The position numbers and the translations under genes were made by a program. Of a stretch of 16,525 nucleotides of DNA, positions 7,170-13,568 are shown piece by piece (positions within the stretch are counted from its first letter, which is position 1; each line of letters begins with the position of its first letter). The notes below the pieces were generated by a model. The model was not told the DNA's origin, made no database searches, and saw only the letters and a list, made by a program, of their open reading frames with translations. Where the stretch lies: the NCBI GenBank assembly GCA_905214605.1, contig CAJMMY010000008.1:1-16525 (forward strand), given 5' to 3'. This stretch comes from an uncultured bacterium (lineage in GTDB: Bacteria > Bacillota_A > Clostridia > Oscillospirales > Oscillospiraceae).

Positions 7170-8297
7170 GTGGAATTTCGTGATTTGAAAGCCCAGTATC
7201 GGGCATTGCAGCCGGAAATGGACCGGGCAATTCTGGAAACGGTGGCCGGCGCAGGATTCATCGGCGGAGCGCGGGTCAAAGCATTGGAAGAACGTCTGGC
7301 GGCGTATGTGGGCGTGAAACATTGCATCACCTGCGGCAACGGCACCGACGCGCTGCAGCTGATGCTGATGGCATGGGGCATCGGCCCCGGGGACGCAGTA
7401 TTTGTCCCGGACTTTACCTTTTTTGCCTCCGGCGAGGCTGTCTCCTTTGTGGGGGGCACCCCGGTGTTTTATGACGTCTGCCCGGACACGTTCAACGGCT
7501 CGGCAGAAAGTCTGGAGCAGGCAATTACCGCTGTGGAGGCAGAAGGAAAGCTGAAACCGAAGGCAGTGATTGCCGTGGATTTGTATGGTCTGCCGGCGGA
7601 TTATCCCGCCATCGAGGCGGTGGCAAAGCGCCACGGTCTGAAGGTGTTGGAAGACGCGGCGCAGGGATTCGGCAGCAAAATCGGCAGCAAACGTGCCGGT
7701 TCTTTCGGAGACGGTGCGGCAACTTCGTTCTTCCCGGCAAAGCCTTTGGGCTGCTACGGTGACGGCGGCGCTGTGTTTATGAATGATGATGAAACCGCTG
7801 CGCTGGTGCGCTCTTTGTGCGTACACGGCAAAGGCAGCGACAAGTATGACAACGTGCGCATCGGTATGAACTCCCGTTTGGACGCGGTTCAGGCGGCGGT
7901 TCTGGACGTTAAGCTCACGGCATTTGAGCAGCGGGAGCTGGAAGACGTGAACACTGCGGCCCGGCGCTATGACAGCGCATTGTCCGGTTTGGTCACGCCG
8001 GTGGTTCCGGAAAATTATCTGTCCAGCTGGGCGCAGTATACCCTGCGTCTGGAAAATCGGCAGCAGCGGGACGGCTTGCAGGCGGCGCTGAAAGTCCGGG
8101 GCATTCCCAGCATGGTGTACTACCCCAAACCCATGCATTGCCAGACGGCATTTGCCCATGTGAAGCAGTATGTGCCCTGCCCCAACACGGAGCAGCTGTG
8201 CGATACGGTGCTGTCTCTGCCCATGCACCCCTACTTGACGGCGGAAGCTGTTGCACAGGTGGCGCAGGCTGTGCGGGAAGAATTGAATCATCTGTAA
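7170..8297 (+). CDS. wbpE: UDP-3-keto-GlcNAcA aminotransferase (WbpE-like, DegT/DnrJ/EryC1/StrS family)
   Basis: This 375-residue PLP enzyme has GNGTDAL (57-62, PLP phosphate site), EDAAQGFGS with D162 and Q165, and catalytic lysine K191 in SFFPAKPLGCYGDGGA. The sequence matches sugar aminotransferases of the DegT family. In this operon the expected reaction is glutamate-dependent amination of the 3-keto sugar formed by the WbpB-like enzyme, giving UDP-2-acetamido-3-amino-glucuronate, the substrate of the WbpD-like enzyme. The start is taken as GTG at 7170 because GAGG (7157-7160) precedes it by 9 bases and the product then begins MEFRDLKAQY, as is usual in the family. The frame is open further upstream, but only inside the preceding gene. 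It is the last gene of the operon. Confidence 0.88.
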   Translation: MEFRDLKAQYRALQPEMDRAILETVAGAGFIGGARVKALEERLAAYVGVKHCITCGNGTDALQLMLMAWGIGPGDAVFVPDFTFFASGEAVSFVGGTPVFYDVCPDTFNGSAESLEQAITAVEAEGKLKPKAVIAVDLYGLPADYPAIEAVAKRHGLKVLEDAAQGFGSKIGSKRAGSFGDGAATSFFPAKPLGCYGDGGAVFMNDDETAALVRSLCVHGKGSDKYDNVRIGMNSRLDAVQAAVLDVKLTAFEQRELEDVNTAARRYDSALSGLVTPVVPENYLSSWAQYTLRLENRQQRDGLQAALKVRGIPSMVYYPKPMHCQTAFAHVKQYVPCPNTEQLCDTVLSLPMHPYLTAEAVAQVAQAVREELNHL

Positions 8298-8304
8298 ATC
8301 TATT

Positions 8305-8339
8305 CAGAAGATGCGGCAGCTGCTGCATCTTCTGTTTTT
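8305..8339 (+). terminator. Rho-independent terminator of the sugar operon
   Basis: A perfect 10-bp stem (8305-8314 with 8325-8334) is followed by five T residues. The loop region contains a GCAGCTGC palindrome. It lies 8 bases after the aminotransferase stop. Confidence 0.9.
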
Positions 8340-8365
8340 ATCCCTTGCGGGAAAATCGTTTTTTG

Positions 8366-8394
8366 TTTACCCGGCGGGGCAGATGTGTTATGAT
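8366..8394 (+). promoter_or_regulatory. Extended -10 promoter of the AIM24-family gene
   Basis: TATGAT at 8389-8394 is preceded by TG at 8386-8387 (extended -10), and TTTACC at 8366-8371 lies 17 bp upstream. The gene start is 56 bases after the -10. Confidence 0.6.
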
Positions 8395-8449
8395 GAGAAA
8401 AGAGAGACAGAGCACTATTTACGAAAGCGAATTTTAGGAGGGTAAGTCA

Positions 8450-9139
8450 ATGAAATATGAAATTCTGGGCGATAATATGCCCGTTGTGGTTTGTAATCTG
8501 GAAAACGGAGAGTCCATGCAGACTGAGCGGGGCTCCATGGCGTGGATGAGCCCCAATATGGAAATGAGCACCAATGCCGGCGGCGGTCTGGGCCGAGCCC
8601 TCGGACGCATGTTCTCCGGTGAGTCCATTTTTCAGAACACTTACACCGCGAAAGGCGGCCCCGGCATGATTGCCTTTGCGTCTTGCTTTATGGGCTCCAT
8701 TCGTGCGGTGGAGATTACACCGGACCACCCGGTGATTGTGCAGAAACACGGATTCCTGGCCTCGGAGCGGGGTGTGGAGCTGTCCACATTCTTCCAGAAA
8801 CGAATGAGCTCCGGCTTGTTCGGCGGCGAGGGATTCATTATGCAAAAGCTTTCCGGACGGGGCACGGCGTTTCTGGAAATCGACGGCTACGCGGTGGAGT
8901 ATGTTCTGGAGCCGGGGCAGAAAATCGTGGTGGATACCGGCAGTCTGGCAATGATAGACGCAAGCTGCAAGCTGGAGGTGCAGAGCGTCAAGGGCGTGAA
9001 AAATGTGCTGTTCGGCGGCGAGGGTCTGTTCAATACCGTGGTGACCGGACCGGGTCGGGTGGTTTTGCAGACCATGCCCATCAGCGGCGTGGCATCGGCG
9101 CTGATTCCCTATCTGCCCACCAATAACAGCAGCAACTGA
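8450..9139 (+). CDS. AIM24 family (TIGR00266-like) protein
   Basis: This 229-residue protein is glycine-rich and beta-rich, with repeated motifs such as GGGLGRALGRMFSGES, FGGEGFIMQKLSG and VLFGGEGLFNTVVTGPG, the typical pattern of the AIM24/TIGR00266 family with an internally repeated beta-helix-like core. The yeast founder is a mitochondrial inner membrane protein; the bacterial members have no settled function. There is no signal peptide or membrane helix, so it is probably cytosolic. AGGAGGG at 8436-8442 sits 7 bases before the ATG. It has its own promoter and is separated from the upstream operon by a terminator. No clear terminator follows before the next gene. Confidence 0.85.
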   Translation: MKYEILGDNMPVVVCNLENGESMQTERGSMAWMSPNMEMSTNAGGGLGRALGRMFSGESIFQNTYTAKGGPGMIAFASCFMGSIRAVEITPDHPVIVQKHGFLASERGVELSTFFQKRMSSGLFGGEGFIMQKLSGRGTAFLEIDGYAVEYVLEPGQKIVVDTGSLAMIDASCKLEVQSVKGVKNVLFGGEGLFNTVVTGPGRVVLQTMPISGVASALIPYLPTNNSSN

Positions 9140-9159
9140 TTTCCCGATGCCGGGCGCGC

Positions 9160-9188
9160 TTGGAGCGGATTTCAGACAATCGTATATT
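9160..9188 (+). promoter_or_regulatory. Possible promoter of the PPC-domain gene
   Basis: TTGGAG (9160-9165) and TATATT (9183-9188) are 17 bp apart, within the 72-bp gap before the PPC-domain gene. The -10 is good and the -35 weak. Read-through from the AIM24 gene is also possible. Confidence 0.4.
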
Positions 9189-9211
9189 TACACCATAGGA
9201 GGAACACAAAA

Positions 9212-9631
9212 ATGGAATACAAACGCTTTGGGGATACGATTTTCGCCCGTCTGGACCGGGGCGAGGAGATTCTGGAGCAGCTGAAAATTCTGGCATTGCA
9301 GGAAAACATCAAACTGGCCAGCGTCCGGGGCTTGGGCGCGGTGGACGAATTCACCGTGGGCGTATTCAAAACTGACCGGAAACAGTATGACGCCAATTCT
9401 TTCACCGGCTATTTTGAAATCGTCTCCCTCACCGGTACCATTACCACCATGGACGGGGAATACTATGCCCATCTGCACATGAGCGCCGGCAACGAAAAAG
9501 GCGAGGTGTTCGGCGGACACCTGAATCGGGCGATGATCAGTGCCACCTGCGAGCTGGTGATTCAGGTGGTGGACGGCACTGTGGAGCGCCGCTTTGACCC
9601 GGAAATCGGTCTGAACGTGTTCAAATTCTAA
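9212..9631 (+). CDS. PPC-domain (DUF296) protein
   Basis: This 139-residue protein consists of a single PPC (plants and prokaryotes conserved, DUF296) domain. Key features are the N-terminal LDRGEEILEQLK helix, SVRGLGAVDEFTVG, the DGEYYAHLHMS strand with H87 and H89, and EVFGGHLNRA with H103. The three histidines are positioned as in bacterial PPC proteins suspected of binding a metal. In plants the domain is joined to AT-hooks; none is present here, so DNA binding should not be assumed. The bacterial role is unknown. AGGAGG at 9197-9202 is 9 bases before the ATG. The nearest neighbours give no functional link. Confidence 0.85.
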   Translation: MEYKRFGDTIFARLDRGEEILEQLKILALQENIKLASVRGLGAVDEFTVGVFKTDRKQYDANSFTGYFEIVSLTGTITTMDGEYYAHLHMSAGNEKGEVFGGHLNRAMISATCELVIQVVDGTVERRFDPEIGLNVFKF

Positions 9632-9858
9632 ATGTGACAAATCCGGGTCCGTTTCAGAACCACGGATTCGTGGAAATGCATGATTTATGCGCGAAAGTTG
9701 CAGAATTCAGAACGAGTTTCAGCTTACATTTAAGAAATATCTGCGAATGACGGACAAAATTGGAAAAAATTCCGTTAATATGCACACTTACGAAAAACAT
9801 TTTACACAATGACGAAATGCAACCTGCAAACTTGCAAATTGTTTGGGCGAAGTCACGA
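9632..9858. other. AT-rich intergenic region with short repeats
   Basis: No gene is seen here. A bulged hairpin directly follows the PPC gene (AATCCGGGT at 9640-9648 with ACC-A-CGGATT at 9659-9668) but lacks a T-run, so it is only a weak terminator candidate. Further on, TGCAA occurs three times in a row at 9818-9822, 9825-9829 and 9833-9837, just upstream of the ammonium transporter promoter, and could be a binding site for a regulator. Confidence 0.4.
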
Positions 9859-9887
9859 TTGACTTTTGCATACCGCCAGACTAAAAT
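9859..9887 (+). promoter_or_regulatory. Sigma-A promoter of the ammonium transporter gene
   Basis: TTGACT (9859-9864) and TAAAAT (9882-9887) are separated by 17 bp, each with five of six consensus bases. Transcription should start around 9893-9895, only about ten bases before a long hairpin. Confidence 0.7.
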
Positions 9888-9903
9888 ATGCCCATAACAC
9901 GGC

Positions 9904-9944
9904 AGAGAGGCCGGAACACAAAGGAGTGTGTTCCGGTCTCTTTT
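9904..9944 (+). terminator. Leader hairpin/terminator (candidate attenuator) before the ammonium transporter gene
   Basis: Bases 9904-9919 pair with 9928-9943 (16 bp, including two G-U pairs; core CCGGAACAC/GTGTTCCGG). T-rich sequence follows (TCTCTTTTGTTATTT). An extra A-T pair closes a six-base loop, AAGGAG. The hairpin lies between the promoter and the ribosome binding site (9952-9957), so it has the form of a transcription attenuator. A simple RNA-stabilising 5' hairpin is the alternative. Confidence 0.6.
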
Positions 9945-9964
9945 GTTATTTAGGAGGAAAAGAA

Positions 9965-11620
9965 ATGGATATGTCTGTGTGGTACTTGGTAGGCGCCGTA
10001 TTGGTGTTCTTCATGCAGGGTGGGTTCGCCATGGTGGAAACCGGCTTTACCCGTGCAAAAAATGCCGGCAACATCATCATGAAGAACCTGATGGATTTTT
10101 GTATCGGCACTGTGGTGTTCATGCTGCTGGGCTACGGCATTATGAACAGCGAAAATTACTTCTTTGGTTTGATTGGTAAACCGGAATATCAGTTGTTCAC
10201 CGACTACTATGGATTTGACTGGTCGAACTTCTTCTTCCAGCTGGTGTTCTGTGCAACGGCAGCTACCATCGTTTCCGGTTCTATGGCAGAACGTACCAAC
10301 TTCCTGGCTTACTGCATTTACTCCGGCGTCATCAGCGCTGTGGTGTATCCCATTGAAGCCGGTTGGGCATGGAACGGTCAGGGCTGGTTGGCCGGTTTGG
10401 GATTCGTGGATTTCGCCGGCTCCGCTGTGATTCACATGGTGGGCGGCACCACCGCTCTCATCGGCGCCATTCTGGTAGGTCCCCGGATTGGTAAGTACAC
10501 GAAAGACGAAGACGGCAAGATTACCGCTCACGCAATTCCCGGTCACTCCGTGACTCTGGGCGCACTGGGTTGTTTCATTCTCTGGTTCTGCTGGTACGGT
10601 TTCAACGGCGCTGCTGCAACCGACGCTGCTCAGATGGCGCAGATTCTGGGCAACACCACCATTGCTCCCGCAGTGGCAACGGTGACCTGCATGATTTTCA
10701 CTTGGGTGAAAAACGGCAAGCCGGACGTGTCCATGTGCCTGAACGCATCTCTGGCAGGCTTGGTAGCTATTACCGCTCCCTGCGCAACGGTAGACGCTCT
10801 GGGCGCCATCGTCATCGGCATTGTGGCCGGTATCTTGGTAGACGTAGTGGTTGAGGTTGTGGACCTGAAGTTCCACATTGATGACCCGGTAGGCGCTGTG
10901 GCGGTTCACGGTGCAAACGGTCTTTGGGGCACTGTGGCAGAAGGATTGTTCAATACGGAAAGCGGTCTGTTTTACGGCGGCGGTTTCTCCCATCTGGGTG
11001 TGCAGCTGCTGGGCATCGTAGCCATCGTGGCTTACACCGTTGTGGTGATGACAATTGTGTTCAAGGTGATTGACAAACTGGTGGGCCTGAGAGTTCCTGC
11101 AGAAGTGGAAATCGAAGGTCTGGATATTGCAGAGCACGGCTTGGCCAGTGCTTACGCAGATTTCGTTTCCTGCGCTCCCATGCTGGGTCTGGAATCCTCC
11201 GGTCCCGTGGAGGTCAAGGATTTGCGGAACTTCCCCCTGGAAAAGGGCGGCGAGTCCGGTCAACGGAAATATACCAAGGTCAGCATCGTTTGCAGCGAGG
11301 ACCGGTTCGGTACCCTGCGGGATACCATGGCAGCCATCGGCGTGACCGGCATGACCGTCACCAGTGTGATGGGCTGCGGGACACAGAAAGGCAAAATCGG
11401 ACAGTATCGCGGTGTTGAAATGAGTATGAACCTGCTGCCGAAGATTCAGGTGGACATTGTGGTTTCCACGGTTCCCCCGGAATTGGTAGTTGCGGCAGCG
11501 CGGGAGGCACTGTATACCGGCAACGTAGGCGACGGCAAGATTTTCGTCTACACCGTGGACGATGTGGTGCGTATCCGCACCGGGGAATCCGGTGTTGCGG
11601 CACTGCAGGTCGGCGAATAA
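9965..11620 (+). CDS. amt: Ammonium transporter with fused C-terminal PII signal domain
   Basis: This 551-residue protein joins two families. Residues 1-380 are an Amt/Mep/Rh channel with 11 predicted membrane helices, D149 and H157 (VDFAGSAVIHM) and H315 (AVHGANGLWG), equivalent to the twin-histidine pore pair. The usual Amt cytoplasmic tail follows (EIEGLDIAEHGLASAYADF). After a linker, residues about 436-545 form a complete PII (GlnB/GlnK) domain: a T-loop with QYRGVE including Y481, a B-loop TGNVGDGK (518-525) and a C-loop RIRTGE. PII proteins sense ATP/ADP and 2-oxoglutarate and plug Amt from the cytoplasm, so this is a transporter carrying its own gate. AGGAGG at 9952-9957 fixes the start at 9965; an ATG at 9971 is also in frame. 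No free glnK or glnA lies nearby. Confidence 0.92.
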   Translation: MDMSVWYLVGAVLVFFMQGGFAMVETGFTRAKNAGNIIMKNLMDFCIGTVVFMLLGYGIMNSENYFFGLIGKPEYQLFTDYYGFDWSNFFFQLVFCATAATIVSGSMAERTNFLAYCIYSGVISAVVYPIEAGWAWNGQGWLAGLGFVDFAGSAVIHMVGGTTALIGAILVGPRIGKYTKDEDGKITAHAIPGHSVTLGALGCFILWFCWYGFNGAAATDAAQMAQILGNTTIAPAVATVTCMIFTWVKNGKPDVSMCLNASLAGLVAITAPCATVDALGAIVIGIVAGILVDVVVEVVDLKFHIDDPVGAVAVHGANGLWGTVAEGLFNTESGLFYGGGFSHLGVQLLGIVAIVAYTVVVMTIVFKVIDKLVGLRVPAEVEIEGLDIAEHGLASAYADFVSCAPMLGLESSGPVEVKDLRNFPLEKGGESGQRKYTKVSIVCSEDRFGTLRDTMAAIGVTGMTVTSVMGCGTQKGKIGQYRGVEMSMNLLPKIQVDIVVSTVPPELVVAAAREALYTGNVGDGKIFVYTVDDVVRIRTGESGVAALQVGE

Positions 11621-11664
11621 TTTCTTTACCAACTCTCTTAATTGTTCCCCTCTATTTTCTCACA

Positions 11665-11700
11665 CAGACGCGTCTGCATTGTAAGGTGCAGGCGTGTCTG
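11665..11700. repeat. Strong inverted repeat downstream of amt
   Basis: Bases 11665-11678 and 11687-11700 form a 14-bp stem with two G-U pairs (on the plus-strand RNA) and an 8-base loop. There is no T-run directly after it (GCGTTTCGGG follows). It may be a weak terminator for amt or an RNA-end stabiliser. Confidence 0.55.
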
Positions 11701-11747
11701 GCGTTTCGGGGAAAGATACTATTACATATAGAATCAGTAGAATCAGA

Positions 11748-11796
11748 AATGCAAAAAGGACGCTGCGTTGCGCAGCGCCCTTTTGCATTCGTTTTT
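11748..11796. terminator. Bidirectional terminator between convergent amt and HD-domain genes
   Basis: A long stem, AATGCAAAA...GCTGCG paired with CGCAGC...TTTTGCATT, with a three-base loop and small bulges is followed by GTTTTT on the plus strand and contains a run of T on the minus strand. It lies 5 bases after the stop of the minus-strand HD gene and serves both transcripts. Confidence 0.75.
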
Positions 11797-11800
11797 CAGT

Positions 11801-12304
11801 TCAGCCCACAGCAGCGGGGTAGAGCAGTCGGCACAGCTTTTTGCCGGTTTCCGTACGGAACACCATCTGATATGCCTTCCGCTGACTTGCGGGAGGAATC
11901 CGGTCCTCGTAGAGATTGACCAACATATCGGCCTCCAGCAGAATCTGGTAATCCGGTCCGTCCACCAAATCATAGGTATGGTGATGTGCAACCAGATAGG
12001 AAACCCGTTTGATAACGTTTTCCGGGAGTTCCAGTTCTTCCAGCATAGCCTCAGCCTCGCCGGGTCCAATCATTTCCTGATACTTGGCAGATGCGGAACC
12101 GTAGTTTTCCACCGCCAGATGAATTCCGATGTCGTGGACAATAGCAGCCAGCTCCAAAATCTCCTGGGTGTCTTTATCCAGACCTTCCTGCCGACCGATG
12201 TAGGCGGCAAATGCGTGTACCTTGATGAAATGGTGAATCCGCATCGGGTCGCCGCTGTCATACTCAATCATTGCCTGCAAAACCCGGTTAATCGAATGTT
12301 TCAT
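11801..12304 (-). CDS. HD-domain phosphohydrolase-like protein
   Basis: This 167-residue cytosolic HD-domain protein has the metal-binding HD pair H57-D58 in AAIVHDIGI, upstream histidines H24/H25 and H30, a histidine cluster at 107-109 (LVAHHHTYD) and D126 in ILLEADMLVN. The pattern is complete, so it should bind divalent metal and hydrolyse a phosphate or phosphodiester. The substrate (nucleotide, cyclic nucleotide or other) is not predictable. The start is supported by GAGGTG on the minus strand (complement of 12312-12317). It is transcribed divergently from the kinase-CYTH gene and converges with amt. No partner gene is in its operon. Confidence 0.85.
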   Translation of the reverse strand: MKHSINRVLQAMIEYDSGDPMRIHHFIKVHAFAAYIGRQEGLDKDTQEILELAAIVHDIGIHLAVENYGSASAKYQEMIGPGEAEAMLEELELPENVIKRVSYLVAHHHTYDLVDGPDYQILLEADMLVNLYEDRIPPASQRKAYQMVFRTETGKKLCRLLYPAAVG

Positions 12305-12339
12305 AATGTTTCACCTCAACCAATCAACTTCCTGATTCA

Positions 12340-12368
12340 ATGGTACATCATGAATTGGAATCCGTCAA
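12340..12368 (-). promoter_or_regulatory. Promoter of the HD-domain gene
   Basis: On the minus strand TTGACG (complement of 12363-12368) and TACCAT (complement of 12340-12345) are 17 bp apart. The -35 is strong and the -10 moderate. Confidence 0.5.
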
Positions 12369-12397
12369 CCAACGTTAATTTCGTGTCAGAGTACGGC

Positions 12398-12426
12398 TTG
12401 TTTTCCGGGGAAATGCCTGCTATAAT
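12398..12426 (+). promoter_or_regulatory. Extended -10 promoter of the kinase-CYTH gene
   Basis: TTGTTT (12398-12403), a 17-bp spacer and a perfect TATAAT (12421-12426), with TG at 12418-12419 forming an extended -10. It is divergent from the HD-gene promoter, with about 30 bp between the two -35 boxes. Confidence 0.75.
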
Positions 12427-12455
12427 CGAGAAAAACAAAGAAAAGGAGAACAGCG

Positions 12456-13556
12456 GTGGAACAGAGCTATTTTGCACGGGAAATCGAGCAGATTCGGGAA
12501 AAATCGGCGCAGCTGTACGAAGAATCAGGCAGAACGGTGGTCATTGCCATTGACGGAATGGCCGCCTCCGGAAAAACGACGTTGGCGGAAAATTTATCCC
12601 GCGTGCTGCAATGCGGTGTGATTCACATGGACGACTTTTTCCTGCCCCAGGGTTTTCGCACGCCGGAGCGCCTGCGTACTCCCGGAGGAAATGTTTATCA
12701 CGAGCGGTTCCGGCAGGAGGTACTGCCGTTTCTGCGCTGCGGCGAGCCCTTTGCCTACCGCATTTTTGACGCGCACAAGCACGTTTATACCGGTATGCGG
12801 CAGGTGCCTGCAGGACCTTATCTGATTGTGGAGGGCGCCTATGCCTGCCACCCGGTGTTTGAAAATCCCTACGATTTGCGGGTGTTCTGCAAGGTCGGCC
12901 CTACCGAGCAGATGCGCCGTGTGCGGGAGCGGGCACCGGAACGGGCGGAAATGTTTGAGGCGATGTGGATTCCCATGGAAAACCGATATTTTCAGGCCAA
13001 TGCCACGGAAGAAAACAGCGATATGGTGCTGTTTTCCGGTCCGGAGGAACCGGAACCGCCGTTGGAAATTGAGCGGAAGTATTTGATTCGTTACCCGGAT
13101 TTGGCGTATCTGGATTCTGTCTGCACCAAAAAGGTGGAGATGGTTCAGACTTATCTGCAGGGCACGGAGGGGGGCAGCTCCCGGCGGGTGCGGAAAAGTA
13201 CGGTAAACGGTGTGACCTATTATCGGAAGAACAGCAAGCAGAAAATCAACGGAACCACCCGCATTGAAAAGCAGGGAGACCTGACGGAGCGGGAGTACAA
13301 TATTTTGCTGGGCTTTGCAGACCCCAAACGGCAGCCCATTCATAAAACCCGTTGGTGTGTGGCCTTCGGAGAATTGGTGGCGGAAATTGACGTGTTTGAT
13401 TTCTGGACGGACCGGGCAATCTGTGAAGTGGAATTGCCGACGGAGGATACTCCGGTGGCGCTGCCGGAATTTTTGCATGTGATTCGCGATGTGACCGACG
13501 ATACCCGATACACCAATGCCGCCTTGGCTTATGAAATTCCCATGGACAAAATTTAA
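12456..13556 (+). CDS. Uridine kinase-like P-loop domain fused to CYTH (triphosphate tunnel) domain
   Basis: This 366-residue protein has two domains. Residues about 20-195 resemble uridine/phosphoribulokinase-type NTPases: Walker A GMAASGKT at 34-41, then a MDDFFLP segment and VEGAYACHP. Residues about 202-360 are a CYTH domain, opening with EIERK (E204, E206, K208), the ExExK signature of triphosphate tunnel metalloenzymes, followed by basic and acidic strand motifs (RRVRKS, YYRKNSKQK, EIDVFDFW, CEVELP). CYTH enzymes bind triphosphates such as PPPi, ATP or thiamine triphosphate with metal ions. The same domain order is known in plant TTM1/TTM2. The true substrate is unknown. The start is GTG at 12456 with AAGGAG at 12443-12448; the flavodoxin gene follows after 12 bases, likely in one transcript. 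Confidence 0.85.
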   Translation: MEQSYFAREIEQIREKSAQLYEESGRTVVIAIDGMAASGKTTLAENLSRVLQCGVIHMDDFFLPQGFRTPERLRTPGGNVYHERFRQEVLPFLRCGEPFAYRIFDAHKHVYTGMRQVPAGPYLIVEGAYACHPVFENPYDLRVFCKVGPTEQMRRVRERAPERAEMFEAMWIPMENRYFQANATEENSDMVLFSGPEEPEPPLEIERKYLIRYPDLAYLDSVCTKKVEMVQTYLQGTEGGSSRRVRKSTVNGVTYYRKNSKQKINGTTRIEKQGDLTEREYNILLGFADPKRQPIHKTRWCVAFGELVAEIDVFDFWTDRAICEVELPTEDTPVALPEFLHVIRDVTDDTRYTNAALAYEIPMDKI

Positions 13557-13568
13557 GGAGGACCTGTC

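Noticed and set aside
8395..8449. Riboswitch upstream of the AIM24-family gene
   Set aside because: The leader is only about 50 bases and shows no stable stem or known aptamer motif.
9212..9631. Calling the PPC-domain protein an AT-hook DNA-binding regulator
   Set aside because: No AT-hook (RGRP-type) motif is present, so only the domain name is supported.
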